Assembly (NCBI GenBank): GCA_963758025.1
Contig: CAVWUA010000004.1
Span: 248,001 to 312,000, forward strand
Source of the DNA: CAVWUA01 sp963758025
Lineage (GTDB): Bacteria > Planctomycetota > Planctomycetia > Isosphaerales > Isosphaeraceae
Direction: 5' to 3'
DNA: 64,000 bases
Positions 18,562 through 27,803 of the stretch are shown here, piece after piece. Position 1 is the first letter of the stretch, and each line of letters starts with the position of its first letter. A program made the translations under genes and the position numbers. The notes under the pieces are model-generated. The model had not been told where the DNA came from. It made no database searches and saw nothing but the letters and a program-made list of their open reading frames with translations.

Positions 18562-18594
18562 ACGGCGTGAGAGGAGAATCTCCTCTCACGCCGT
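18562..18594. terminator. bidirectional terminator between mtnA and the BON gene
   Basis: Arms acggcgtgagagga (18562-18575) and tcctctcacgccgt (18581-18594), 14 perfect pairs with a 5-base loop; A-rich on the left side and CGCGTTATTT on the right. It separates two convergent genes. Confidence 0.75.
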
Positions 18595-18620
18595 CGCGTT
18601 ATTTGACTCAGCCGTCAAAC

Positions 18621-20165
18621 TCAATCGCGATCAAGATACTTCTCCACCTTGATCCGATCGCGGACGCGGCGAGCGCCCCCGTCTTTGGCGTTCTCGATCG
18701 CGGCGTTACGCTCGCTGGTGGTCGAGACGAGGCCAGACAAGGTCGCCACGCCGTCCTCGACGGTCACGTTGATCTGGTCGTGATCGACGAACGGGCTCCA
18801 GAAGAGCTGATCCACGATGTCCTCTCGGATCTCGGCATCGCTCGTGTACTCTCGCTCGTCCTCGTCGCCAAAGTCAAACCAGTCGTCGTCCACGTCGATC
18901 CGGTTCGAAACCGCAACGACACCCTGGACGCGCGAGGCGATATCGGTGGCACGCGACCGCTCGAACTGCGAGTCGGTATCACCGGTCAGAGTGACGCGAC
19001 CATTGCGAACGGCCACTTCCAGATCATCCGAATCCAGGTAGGAATCACTCCCCAGCGCGTTGGCGACGCGTTCGGCGATCTGCCGATCCTCCTGGTCCAC
19101 CTCGGGCCGGACCCGTAGCGTATTCCGAACGCGATAGACACCGTGGATGTCCCTCGCCTGGCGAGAGGCAGCACGCTTGGCGCTGAGGCTGTCCACCGTG
19201 CCGGTCAGATACGCCACGCCATCCTCGACCTCAACGTCCACCTGGTCGTTACCCAGAGCCGGATCATAACCGAGAGCCTGTTCGATCCCCTCGGCCGTCT
19301 CTTCATCGGACCGCCGAACAACCCGCCGGCGACGATCGGAGCTGGTCCGCGCACGCTGCTGATCGGGCTCGACCTCCAGCTCGTCGGCACTAATCGACAC
19401 GACACCCGGTACATCCGCGTTTCGGATCGCCTGGGAACGCGCCGCGGCGCTGGCGACCTCACCGGAAAGCTGCACGCGACCGTTGCGAACTTCGGCCTTG
19501 ATGTCGGCGTCGTAGAGCATGGCGTCGTTCTGGAAGCGGGAGAGGATCGCGCTGGCGATTTCGTTATCGCTGCGCTCCTGCCGCTGGTCCGGACCGACCT
19601 CGATCTCGTTCTCGATGGAACGAACGCCCCGGACATCACGGGCGTAGTTCTCGACCAGCCGGCGCGTGTTCCAGTTGTCGATCCGCCCGCGGAGGGTCAC
19701 ATGACCGTCTTCAACATCCATGTCAATGTTCTTGGCTGCCGCCGGACGAGACGACTCCAACAGATTCCGCAGGTCCCGTCGGATCACGTCATCCGAGCGA
19801 TCTCCACCCTGAACTTTCAGGCGGTTCTCCACGGAACGCACGCCCCGAATCCGCTCGGCGGCATCAACGGCCCGATCTCGCATGACGAGGCTATCGACCG
19901 TGCCGGAGAGGATCACTTTTCCATCCTCTGACTCGACATCGATCGAGTTGAGCGAGACACCCGCATCCGCACGGATTTCGTTCTCTACGGCTCGCGTCAG
20001 ATCACGATCGGAGAAATCACGCGTCTCACGAGCGTTCCGATCGTTCTCCTGAGCCCGCAACGGCAAAACAGACCCACCCAGGGCCAGCGTGCCGACCAGG
20101 GTCAGACAGCCAATCGAACCGAGCCTCCAGGTCGATCCACGTTTTCTCAGTTCGTTGTGTGTCAT
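18621..20165 (-). CDS. exported protein with six BON domains
   Basis: 514 residues. Signal-like N-terminus (SIGCLTLVGTLALGGSVLPLRA), then six BON domains in tandem, each about 65-75 residues with the pattern DIxVEVEDGxVxLxGxVDS...ARxVxGVxxVxNxIxV. They begin near residues 50, 125, 200, 285, 360 and 440. BON domains, known from OsmY and secretins, bind phospholipid or sit at the envelope; most proteins carry one to three. The chosen ATG at 20165 follows GAAGGAG (12 bases upstream), better than the ATG at 20225. An Arg-rich linker (TSSDRRRRVVRR) parts domains 3 and 4. Probably periplasmic and stress-related, by analogy only. Confidence 0.82.
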   Translation of the reverse strand: MTHNELRKRGSTWRLGSIGCLTLVGTLALGGSVLPLRAQENDRNARETRDFSDRDLTRAVENEIRADAGVSLNSIDVESEDGKVILSGTVDSLVMRDRAVDAAERIRGVRSVENRLKVQGGDRSDDVIRRDLRNLLESSRPAAAKNIDMDVEDGHVTLRGRIDNWNTRRLVENYARDVRGVRSIENEIEVGPDQRQERSDNEIASAILSRFQNDAMLYDADIKAEVRNGRVQLSGEVASAAARSQAIRNADVPGVVSISADELEVEPDQQRARTSSDRRRRVVRRSDEETAEGIEQALGYDPALGNDQVDVEVEDGVAYLTGTVDSLSAKRAASRQARDIHGVYRVRNTLRVRPEVDQEDRQIAERVANALGSDSYLDSDDLEVAVRNGRVTLTGDTDSQFERSRATDIASRVQGVVAVSNRIDVDDDWFDFGDEDEREYTSDAEIREDIVDQLFWSPFVDHDQINVTVEDGVATLSGLVSTTSERNAAIENAKDGGARRVRDRIKVEKYLDRD

Positions 20166-20284
20166 GATGTTAACTCCTTCTGGCAGACTTGATGGGGGGG
20201 AACACAATAATTCGCGTTTCCTCAAAACCCACGCGGAGCGTGGGGAGGAACATTACGATCAATAGATGAGATTTTCGGAAGCGT

Positions 20285-20689
20285 TTATCCCTTCACGACT
20301 TCAAACTCGCACTCCTGAACGTCTCCCCACTGGGTTTTCTCGGTGTGCAGGAGGCTGCGGAGACGCACCCAACGCGACCCGCGTTGCTCAAGCTGGAAGT
20401 TCTTTTCCAGGTGCGCGGGCTCCACGATCCATCCCTGGGCCACCTTGGGCGGTTCCAGATGTTCGCTCAGGACCAGGAACGAGTGCCCCTTGAGCGTCTG
20501 ATCGATGCCCTGGGTCATCTGGTCGAGCGTCATGAAATCCACGATTCCCTCAGGAAGTCGGATCGAGCCGGGCACGGCCCCTTCGGTGGTGATCGCGTCG
20601 CCAAAGGGGTTTGTCGTCGTTGCGGTCGCCGGGTCCGGTGACACGAACCAGGCGTAGCCTTTTATGGGTGGTGAATTACTCAGACTCAT
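20285..20689 (-). CDS. hypothetical protein
   Basis: 134 residues beginning MSLSNSPPIKGYAWFVSPDP at 20689. A GGAGG ribosome site lies 10 bases upstream on the minus strand, which favours this start over the longer frame from 20950. No signal peptide or membrane helix. Notable stretches: IVDFMTLDQMTQGIDQTLKG and LVLSEHLEPPKVAQGWIVEP. No family recognised. It lies between the sat-cysC terminator and the BON gene. Confidence 0.6.
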   Translation of the reverse strand: MSLSNSPPIKGYAWFVSPDPATATTTNPFGDAITTEGAVPGSIRLPEGIVDFMTLDQMTQGIDQTLKGHSFLVLSEHLEPPKVAQGWIVEPAHLEKNFQLEQRGSRWVRLRSLLHTEKTQWGDVQECEFEVVKG

Positions 20690-20807
20690 GGCCCCGTTCC
20701 TCCCGCGTTCGATCAAATCGTCTGATTTCGTAGCCTTTCCCTCGAAAATGCCGCAACTACCGTTCCAGGCTCGGCGCGTTCCCGGCACCCTCCGCGCATG
20801 AAAAAGT

Positions 20808-20841
20808 CCGCCCCGCCCGGGATGACCAGGCGAGGCGGACA
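20808..20841 (-). terminator. rho-independent terminator of the sat-cysC transcript
   Basis: On the minus strand GTCCGCCTCGCC pairs with GGCGGGGCGGAC, 12 pairs including one G-U, around an 11-base loop, followed directly by TTTTT. It lies 37 bp after the sat-cysC stop. This is a classical intrinsic terminator. Confidence 0.8.
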
Positions 20842-20877
20842 GCGTGTCTTGCCGGATTCTTGGGTTGTTCCAGGCAA

Positions 20878-22626
20878 TCAGCCAGGGATATGACCATGCG
20901 GCAGGATGTAGCTCAGTTCGAGCAGTTTCTCGATGATCGTGTCCACGCACTGCTCGACCGACTGCTTGCTCGTGTCGAGCCGGACCTCGGGGTTCTCGGG
21001 AGCCTCGTAGGGGTCATCAACCCCCGTGAACCCTTTGATCTCCCCGGCGCGGGCCTTGGCGTACAGGCCCTTCACGTCGCGCTGTTCGCAGACCTCGATC
21101 GGGGTATCGCAGAAGACCTCGACGAAGTTGCCCCTGGACATCTTGCGGGCGTCGTCGCGGGTCTCGCGGTACGGGCTGATGACCGAGCAAAGGGTGGTGC
21201 CGCCGTGCTGGTTGACCAGCCCGGCAACGTAGCCGACCCGCCGGATGTTGGCGTCGCGGTCTTCCTTGCTGAAGCCGAGGCCCTTCGACAGGTGGGTGCG
21301 AATCTCGTCGCCGTCCAGGAGCGAGACGTTGCGGCCGTACTCGGCCAGACGCTCGACCAGAGCGTGCGCCACGGTGCTCTTGCCCGAGCCGGACAGCCCG
21401 GTGAACCAGACGGTCAACCCCTGGTGGAACTTCGGCGGGTTGGACTCGCGGAGAATCTCGGCGACGGCCGGGCGGCTGAACCACTCGGGAAGCGGGATTC
21501 CCTTGGCGAGGTAATCGTCGCGCACCTGCGTGCCCGAGATGTTGGCCGACTTCGTACCTTTCGGCACCTCGTCGAGCGGGCAATCGCGCTGCTCGTCGGG
21601 CAGGTACACCATGAGCTTGAAATCGACCATCTGCATGCCGATCTCATCCTGGTGCTGCTTCATCGACTCCTGCGCGGCGTAGGGCTCGTAGAAGGGCTTG
21701 CCGCTGCTATCGCTGCCGGGGCCGGCGTGGTCGCGGCCGACGATGAAGTGCGAGCAGCCGTGGTTGCGCCGGATGATCGCGTGGAGCAGGACCTCGCGCG
21801 GCCCCGCCATTCGCATGGCCAGCGGGAGCAGGCTGAGGACGACCGAACCCGGCTCGTAGTAGTTGTCCACGAGGGCGCGGTAGCAGCGGACGCGGGTGTA
21901 GTGATCCACGTCGCCGGGCTTGGTCACGCCGACGACCGGATGGATCAGGAGGCCGCCGCCGATCTGCTCGGCCGCCCGCTTGGTCAGCTCCTCGTGGGCG
22001 CGGTGCAAGGGGTTGCGGGTCTGGAAGGCGACGATCTTCGACCAGCCGAGCGATTCGAAGTGAGAACGCAGCTCGGCGGGCGTGCGGCGCAGGTCCACGA
22101 AGTCATAGTGCGGCGGGGTCCGCAGCACTTCCAGCCGGCCGGCCGCGTAATGGCTGGGCTGGCGGTTCAGGTAGGCGACCGACGGGTGCTTGGCGTCGGT
22201 CGTGCCATACGCCCCGCGCGCCTCCGCCTCCTTGTCGTAGGTGTACAACTCCTCGACGTGCAGGAAGGCGAGCAGGTTGCCGTACACGTCGCGCAGGGCG
22301 AGCGGCTTCCCCTCGGCGATCCCGTCGCCGGGCATCACGGGCAGGGTGATGGGCAACGGCCAGAGGGTGCCGTCGGCCAGGCGCATCTCGCCGACCACCC
22401 GCTCGTAATCCGCCTTGCCCAGGAACCCTTTCAAGGGGGAGAAGCCCCCCTCCGCCAGCAGTTCGAGGTCGCACAGGCCGCGCTCGTCGAGCGTCAGGCT
22501 GGCGTAATCCTTGGCCGTCGCCTTCATTTCGGCGGCGCGGGCGTCATCGACGATCAGGTCAACAAGCGTACCACCATACGGGGTGTTCAGGCCGGACTTG
22601 GCCGGCGAGGTCGAGGCGGCAGAAAT
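20878..22626 (-). CDS. sat-cysC: bifunctional sulfate adenylyltransferase / APS kinase, probable ATT start
   Basis: Activates sulfate to APS and phosphorylates it to PAPS. ATP sulfurylase part: QTRNPLHRAHEEL (HxxH, near residue 202) and GRDHAGPG (near 295). APS kinase part: P-loop TGLSGSGKST (near 408) and the closing PYEAPENPEVRLDT motif. Homology begins ISAASTSPAKSGLNTPYGGT. An AAAGGAG ribosome site lies 8 bases before an ATT codon at 22626, and no ATG, GTG or TTG lies near it in frame; the next ATG is at 22749, in sequence unlike the family. ATT as start (as in infC) or a G-to-T change of an ATG are the two readings. 582 residues from ATT, normal for the fusion. Confidence 0.88.
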   Translation of the reverse strand: MSAASTSPAKSGLNTPYGGTLVDLIVDDARAAEMKATAKDYASLTLDERGLCDLELLAEGGFSPLKGFLGKADYERVVGEMRLADGTLWPLPITLPVMPGDGIAEGKPLALRDVYGNLLAFLHVEELYTYDKEAEARGAYGTTDAKHPSVAYLNRQPSHYAAGRLEVLRTPPHYDFVDLRRTPAELRSHFESLGWSKIVAFQTRNPLHRAHEELTKRAAEQIGGGLLIHPVVGVTKPGDVDHYTRVRCYRALVDNYYEPGSVVLSLLPLAMRMAGPREVLLHAIIRRNHGCSHFIVGRDHAGPGSDSSGKPFYEPYAAQESMKQHQDEIGMQMVDFKLMVYLPDEQRDCPLDEVPKGTKSANISGTQVRDDYLAKGIPLPEWFSRPAVAEILRESNPPKFHQGLTVWFTGLSGSGKSTVAHALVERLAEYGRNVSLLDGDEIRTHLSKGLGFSKEDRDANIRRVGYVAGLVNQHGGTTLCSVISPYRETRDDARKMSRGNFVEVFCDTPIEVCEQRDVKGLYAKARAGEIKGFTGVDDPYEAPENPEVRLDTSKQSVEQCVDTIIEKLLELSYILPHGHIPG

Positions 22627-22841
22627 TGTCGGGCTCCTTTCGGAATGAAAAAAATGGCGGACAACGGTCCCACATCCTTGAAAAACAATCCATTCAGCAT
22701 GTGTTCCGCCCCGGAGGGGCGACCGTTCGGCCGCCTCTTCGGGGTTCATCGGATCGCTACTGTTTCAATACCTACCGTTTCGAAATCATAGGCCACTTTG
22801 ACGGACGAACAGCGACGTTGCCTAGAGGAAAAATCTCCGGA

Positions 22842-23255
22842 TCAGATGATCCAGTCGCGTGGCGAGGCCGTTTCGGCAAGCTGGGAGATCGTCGTGCGAT
22901 CCAGAACCTCCCGTTCGGCGACCCGAACCTCTTCCCAGACGCGGGCCAGGGCCCGCGCGGCGGGACCTTGCGGCTCCCGTCCCGACGAGTCCTCGGGACC
23001 GTCGATGGCCCGGAGGACCTCACCCAGCGAGATGTCCTCCGCGGCCTTGGCGAGTCGGTAGCCGCCGGAGGCCCCCCGGGTACTGTTGACCAGACCGGCC
23101 CCCTTCAACTGGAGGAGGATCTGGACCAGGTAGCGTTCCGGGATGTTGTGCGCCTCGGCGATTTCCCGGATGCGCGCCGGAGGATCGTCAGGACGGCGAC
23201 GAGCCAGCGCCAGGATCGCCAGGCAAGCGTATTCGGCCTTCGCGGATATTTTCAT
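22842..23255 (-). CDS. Rrf2-family regulator, CymR-like
   Basis: 137 residues with the family's winged helix: MKISAKAEYACLAILALA, then IREIAEAHNIPERYLVQILL (recognition helix) and VNSTRGASGGYRLAK (wing). The three cysteines that hold an iron-sulfur cluster in IscR and NsrR are absent; the only Cys is residue 11. Rrf2 proteins without a cluster include CymR, the master repressor of sulfur assimilation in Bacillus and Staphylococcus. It lies 12 bp after cysH and 215 bp before sat-cysC on the same strand, which fits control of this sulfur operon. The effector (in CymR the partner is CysK) is unknown here. Confidence 0.88.
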   Translation of the reverse strand: MKISAKAEYACLAILALARRRPDDPPARIREIAEAHNIPERYLVQILLQLKGAGLVNSTRGASGGYRLAKAAEDISLGEVLRAIDGPEDSSGREPQGPAARALARVWEEVRVAEREVLDRTTISQLAETASPRDWII

Positions 23256-23267
23256 CGGCCAACGGCG

Positions 23268-23987
23268 TTAAAGCTGACTGCTATCCAGAGAGTGCAAGCC
23301 GCACTCCGTCTTGGCCTGTCCGGCCCAGCACCCGGCCCGTTCGTCGGTCTCTCCGGGGGCCACGGCGCGGGTGCACGGCCAGCAGCCGATCGAGGGATAT
23401 CCCCGATCGTGCAACGGATTGTACGGTACTTTATGGGCCATGATGAAGGCCCAGACGTCCCGGCGGTTCCAACGGAGCAAGGGGTTGACCTTCATCAGGT
23501 TGAACTTCGCGTCCCAACCGATGACGTCGGCACGTGCCCGGTGCGCGGACTGATCGGCGCGGATCGACGAGATCCAGGCGTCATATCCCTCGACCGCCCG
23601 CCGCAACGGCACGAGCTTGCGGTCCCGGCAGCAACGGTCGGGCTCCTGACTGTACACAGGCCCGCCATTGGCGGCCTCGTACTCCGCGACCGACTGCTCG
23701 GCGCTCACGAGTTCGACCTCGATCCCGTACCGCTCGGCAATCCGGTCCCGTAACTGCAACGTCTCTGGGAACTGGTAGCCGGTCTCCAGGTTGAAAACCC
23801 GCACCTTCGGCTCGATCTCCGAGAGCATGTGCAGGATCACACACCCTTCCGGCCCGAAGGCCGTGGCCATCGTCAGCTTCGGGAAGTACGTCTGCACTCC
23901 CCACCGCAGGATGTCCTGTGGCGTCGCACCATCCAGACGCCGGTTGACCTCGGCCAGGTCCACGTCGTTCAGCGTTTCCAGAGACAT
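23268..23987 (-). CDS. cysH: phosphoadenylyl/adenylyl-sulfate reductase
   Basis: Reduces activated sulfate to sulfite. 239 residues. The PP-loop-like region is MATAFGPEGCVILHM and the substrate motif VFNLETGYQFPETL. Two cysteine pairs (RCCRDRK near 117 and IGCWPCTR near 200) are the [4Fe-4S] ligands that mark APS-type reductases; E. coli-type PAPS reductases lack them. The C-terminal catalytic motif TECGLH is present. Because the operon also encodes an APS kinase, either APS or PAPS could be the substrate; the cluster favours APS. ATG at 23987 follows GAGGG. First gene of the operon. Confidence 0.92.
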   Translation of the reverse strand: MSLETLNDVDLAEVNRRLDGATPQDILRWGVQTYFPKLTMATAFGPEGCVILHMLSEIEPKVRVFNLETGYQFPETLQLRDRIAERYGIEVELVSAEQSVAEYEAANGGPVYSQEPDRCCRDRKLVPLRRAVEGYDAWISSIRADQSAHRARADVIGWDAKFNLMKVNPLLRWNRRDVWAFIMAHKVPYNPLHDRGYPSIGCWPCTRAVAPGETDERAGCWAGQAKTECGLHSLDSSQL

Positions 23988-24287
23988 GTCACAGCCCTCA
24001 TCTCAGACCCAGGATCACGGCAATGTTACCTATCATGCCGATCAAAGTCAAGATTGAGGGAAAGGGTAGCCCGGGGCCTCCGTTCCTCGTCGAGGATGAA
24101 GCTAGAGATCGGCCGAGTGGGGGAGCCGGCTTGAAAGCGATCCGTTCACGGACCAGGGGCATCAGTCGGTGTGGCAAGATCGGGGTCAGAGCCGCGCCGG
24201 ACATTCGCGGCGGAATGAGCCGCCTGCGAAGTCAATCAAGGGATGCCACGAATTCTGGGATCAAACGCGGCAAGGCGCGAGCAGGCA
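23988..24287. other. region upstream of cysH, no supported gene
   Basis: 300 bases between cysH and the DUF5675-like gene, both on the minus strand. A 68-codon frame (23998-24204, minus) ends in a hydrophobic run but has no ribosome site and is not called. The cysH promoter should lie here; no clear -35/-10 pair stands out. Confidence 0.35.
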
Positions 24288-24924
24288 TTACCAATCGAGC
24301 ACGAAGAAGTTCGCACTTTCGCGGCCGAGGCTCTGGAACAGCTCGGTCATGGCTGTATAGGATTCGTTCGTCCTCGGCCTGGACACCAATTCTGTCTGGA
24401 AGTTGCTCAGGTTGCGCGGTGAGATGCAACCGGTCAGCCACCCCACATGGGGGGCCTCATGGATCAGGATGCCCTGCTCCGGCCTGCTCACTGCGCCATT
24501 AATCCGGAGGCAATTGCCATCGTGCACCACCGGCCCGGTCGGGTGCCCCTGATGGTCCTTGCTCCGATACAGGTCTTTGACGGCCGAATTGCCCGGTTCG
24601 ACCGTGACTTCGTAGGGACCGTCCTTCTTCGTGCTGAACGAGCCGCAGTTCGGGCGAAGTTGCACGTAGCCGCCCATCCGCTCGATGGTCGTGTACCGCC
24701 GGACTTCGGTGATCTCGCCACCGTCGGACTCAAGCGTGAGCGCGCAGGCGTTCGCCGATCAGGAGGGGGACGGTATTTGAATCGTCGGCGTCCCCGTTCT
24801 CGACCAGGCTGGCGGCCGTTACCTCCGGCCCGCTGACGATCATCAGCTCCCCGAAGCGCCCCTGCATGGTCCTGTAAGTGAACGGCCGATTCGGCGTCCT
24901 TATGAGGAATAGAGTGACCGCCAT
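24288..24924 (-). CDS. DUF5675-like protein (one-base frameshift)
   Basis: Two frames join into one protein of about 211 residues: MAVTLFLIRTPNRPFTYRTM from the ATG at 24924, and from about 24745 onward a piece ending IHEAPHVGWLTGCISPR and FVLDW. One extra base near 24747 separates them (GER-L, then ALTLESDGGE). The pattern of an early LxLIRTP strand, a KDGPYEVTVEP core and a late ILIHEAPHVGWLTGCI motif resembles DUF5675, a fold related to L,D-transpeptidase or structural phage/toxin modules. This family match is from memory of motifs only. It is 540 bp from the next gene, with which it is divergent. Confidence 0.55.
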
Positions 24925-25466
24925 GGCAACATCCCTCTCATTTCTTTTCCGTTCGCGATTCGCCGACGAAGAGCGGGCGAAGTGCGCCGCCGTTGGCGGC
25001 TGAAGCACCCCCGAATCACTCGGCTGATGGAGCTTTTACGAAGAGTACGGCTCTCGTGACCGGAAAATTCGGGTTGAGGTCTGTCGGAAGAGGCCGATGG
25101 TCCAATTTGCCGCTCTGCCCCGACACCTATGGTTGATATCGCAACGCATGGATTAGGGTATGCCGCAAGGACGTCGAACGTGCCGGTGAACCCGTCGTCC
25201 GCGTTGCGCCTGGCCACGGGCCGTTTGACGCTCGTGGAATCGGGCCGAGCACGGATCGGGGGCGCACCGGCCTACCCAGGACCGGGACGGCTCTGGGGGA
25301 GTTATCCAGCGTCACGTATACTCTGGTCTCGCCGTATTTCCCCGGACCGGGGGTGCGGCGTACGTCCTGCACTCGTAAGGCGCGCCGGGCACGGTCCGCC
25401 TCGCGAGGTCAACGCCCATTGAAAACCCCGGTTCCAGAACTATGGAAATGGAAGGGATGAATTCCC
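24925..25466. other. intergenic region, no supported gene
   Basis: 540 bases between divergent genes. Short open frames on the minus strand (25127-25372 and 24900-25217) can be joined by an indel into a stretch such as ETRVYVTLDNSPRAVPVLG plus DDGFTGTFDVLAAYP, but no domain, start signal or family supports it. A broken small gene is possible. Confidence 0.35.
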
Positions 25467-26306
25467 GTGGACTACACCGCCTATCCGGTCACTCCGCCGA
25501 AGATTGTCGCGATCGCCACGGACAAGTATCTGACCCCGAAGTACGATTCGCAAGACAAGGACCTTCCCGGCCCGGCGCCGAAATATGGCCAGGATTTTTC
25601 CTTCGGCGTGGGCCGCCCCGCACCCGGCGGGCAGAGCGTCGGGAAGACCGTGGCCGACCTGAAACCCAAGATGCAATTCCTGCTGCGCGCCTTCGCGCAA
25701 GACGACGACACCGGCATGGCCAAGCGGTTGTTCGACAAGTTCCTGGCGAAGCAGGACAGGGTCTACTACTTCGAGGATGCGGCCCTCAACGCCGCCGCCG
25801 ACAAGCACGAGAACATCGTGTACTTCTGCCGCGCGGCGCTGGGCGCGCCGTATCCGCTGGGGATACCGCCGGCTCCGGGGAAGACGCGAATCCACCAGGC
25901 CCTCAAGGCCGCCGGCTGGGACATCTCCAAGATGTATGCCCCCACCGACCTGGGCGTCCCCGCCTTCAACCAGGGGAGCAAGTTGCGGAGTACGGGGGAC
26001 TTCGGCAACGGGCTGGGCGTGATGGTCAACGGGGTGCAGCACGTGTACGTCATCGCCACGCACTATCACCATGACCAGGCCAGCAACATGTACTGCATCC
26101 GCCTCAAGCACATCTTCTACGACGTCTTCGGTCTCGACGACGACGACCTGAAGGAATATGGGGCGGACGACGATAGCGGGGTGCTGTCCTTCTCGCGCCA
26201 GGGCCAGGGGATCACCGCCTGGTGGCAATTGCAGCACCAGCATGGCTACGCGCCGCTCGTCACGCGGATCGTGGTGAACAGGATCTACGAGATGCCAGCC
26301 TTCTAG
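25467..26306 (+). CDS. DUF3289-like protein
   Basis: 279 residues starting GTG at 25467, with AAGGGATG 10 bases before. No signal peptide and no membrane helix. Sequence features: a helical middle (LKPKMQFLLRAFAQDDDTG), HYHHDQASNMYCIRLKHIFYDVFG, and an aromatic C-terminus (ITAWWQLQHQHGYAPLVTRIVV). The last feature, a WxxLQHxxGYxP strand before the end, resembles DUF3289 proteins, which often lie beside VgrG or toxin genes. The match is by motif memory and is modest. Together with the DUF5675-like gene next door it may form an effector or structural pair; there is no secretion gene adjacent. Confidence 0.6.
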   Translation: MDYTAYPVTPPKIVAIATDKYLTPKYDSQDKDLPGPAPKYGQDFSFGVGRPAPGGQSVGKTVADLKPKMQFLLRAFAQDDDTGMAKRLFDKFLAKQDRVYYFEDAALNAAADKHENIVYFCRAALGAPYPLGIPPAPGKTRIHQALKAAGWDISKMYAPTDLGVPAFNQGSKLRSTGDFGNGLGVMVNGVQHVYVIATHYHHDQASNMYCIRLKHIFYDVFGLDDDDLKEYGADDDSGVLSFSRQGQGITAWWQLQHQHGYAPLVTRIVVNRIYEMPAF

Positions 26307-26586
26307 AGCCGTATCAACGGCGAAGGATGGATGAAAATCAAGATACGGGTCGCGGTCTCTCACCGCGTCGGAGGTGACTCGCCCGGCGACCTGGTTCTGG
26401 ACGCGTTCCCTCCGTCGGCTCGCCCTAACTCGAAGCGCAGCAGGTTGATTCCGGGACCGGCGTCGGGCTTGAAGACGCTGCTGGGCAGCCGGACAACCGT
26501 GTGTCGGTTCGCCGCCTCGATCAGGTGATCGTTGAGCCGCGTCTTGACGCCCTCGCCGGAGTGGGAGCCGTCCACAAAAGTCAGGC

Positions 26587-27615
26587 TCAGCGCTGCTTGA
26601 CGAACTTCTGCACGCGCTGGCCGATGATGTCGCCGGCGTAGATGTTGCCTTCGGAGTCGAGCGCGATGGCATGGACCCAGTTGCAATCGCCGGGCTGCTC
26701 GTGGCCGTCGTCTCCCTTGGGCACGGTGACGAGCTGGAGCAGTTTGCCGTCGGTGTTGAACTTCATGAAGAGCTGGTCGCTGGGGGGGCAGCCCAGGACG
26801 ATGTCGGTCGGGCGCCAGGGCATGGGGGAGGAGCCGCAGACCCAGATCTCGTCCTTGTCGGTCAAGCAGAACCCCCAGGGGACGAGCAGGTCGCGCCACT
26901 CGTCGAGGAACGTCCCCTCCTGATCGAAGACCTGCACCCGGACGTTGTTGCGATCGGCGACGTAGAGCCGCCCCTTCGCGTCGAGCGTGATGGCGTGCGG
27001 CAGGCTGAACTCGCCGGGCGCGGTGCCGAGCGTGCCCCACGCCTTGACGAAGTGGCCGTCCTTGTCGAAATGGACGACCCGGTTGTTGCCGTAGCCGTCG
27101 GAGACGAAGACGTCTCCCTCGGGGGTGATCGCCATGTCGGTCGGCTGGTTCAGGTGGGTTTCGTCGCAACCCGGCTCGTCCTTCGTGCCGAGGGTCTTCC
27201 GTAGCGTTCCGTCCGGGGTGAACTGCATGATGACGTGGTGGCCGATGTCGGCCAGCCAGACGTTCCCCTCGTGGTCGAACTTGATGTGGTGGGCGGTCTT
27301 GACGTGATCCTCGCCCCAGGAGCCGAGAAACTCGCCCGTCTTGCCGTCGTAAATCTGCACGGGGGGCTGGGCGCGGGTGTAGATCCAGACGTGGTCCTTG
27401 CCGTCCACGGCGACCCCCGGCATTTGCCCCCACTCCACATGCGAGGGCTTTCGCGGCCAGTTCGGATCGACCCGGTAGGTGGTCGCCATGTTCGTCCGGG
27501 GATAGATCGGAATGGGAGGGGTCTCCTTCTTCGGCTCGTCGGCGAGGGCCGGTACGGTCAGGGCGAGCAGGACGGGAGCGGTCAGGAATCGCCATCCTCG
27601 TTGAGAGTTGCGCAT
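26587..27615 (-). CDS. exported NHL-repeat beta-propeller protein
   Basis: 342 residues. Signal peptide visible (GWRFLTAPVLLALTVPALA), then six NHL-type blades: MPGVAVDGKDHVWIYTR, AHHIKFDHEGNVWLAD, QPTDMAITPEGDVFVSDGYG, PHAITLDAKGRLYVADRN, PWGFCLTDKDEIWVCG and VHAIALDSEGNIYAGD. The family is close to the peptidyl-alpha-hydroxyglycine lyase fold; the plain prediction is a periplasmic or surface six-bladed propeller that binds or cleaves an unknown ligand. ATG at 27615 with AAGGA upstream. The reading frame stays open about 750 bases further upstream by chance, but the homology and signal peptide fix this start. Confidence 0.82.
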   Translation of the reverse strand: MRNSQRGWRFLTAPVLLALTVPALADEPKKETPPIPIYPRTNMATTYRVDPNWPRKPSHVEWGQMPGVAVDGKDHVWIYTRAQPPVQIYDGKTGEFLGSWGEDHVKTAHHIKFDHEGNVWLADIGHHVIMQFTPDGTLRKTLGTKDEPGCDETHLNQPTDMAITPEGDVFVSDGYGNNRVVHFDKDGHFVKAWGTLGTAPGEFSLPHAITLDAKGRLYVADRNNVRVQVFDQEGTFLDEWRDLLVPWGFCLTDKDEIWVCGSSPMPWRPTDIVLGCPPSDQLFMKFNTDGKLLQLVTVPKGDDGHEQPGDCNWVHAIALDSEGNIYAGDIIGQRVQKFVKQR

Positions 27616-27803
27616 CGCGTGGTCCTTCCGGGCGATCGAAGGTGTTGAGAAACGGTCCGTGGTCACGTTGCCGTTGGACTCAACATTCGACAGGCTAACC
27701 GGTTCGAACACCGCTCGCAACGAAGCGCCGCACGCGAAACCGCCCGGGCGTGGCGGCTTCTTCGCGTTCTTCCTTTGTGAGAAACTCCTCCGCCCAAATC
27801 CGA

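Noticed and set aside
20860..22791. 643-codon plus-strand frame opposite sat-cysC
   Set aside because: Antisense shadow; no motif, and the minus strand has all the ATP sulfurylase and APS kinase motifs.
23998..24204. 68-codon minus-strand frame ending in a hydrophobic run, just upstream of cysH
   Set aside because: No ribosome site, Pro/Arg-rich start; more likely part of the cysH leader.
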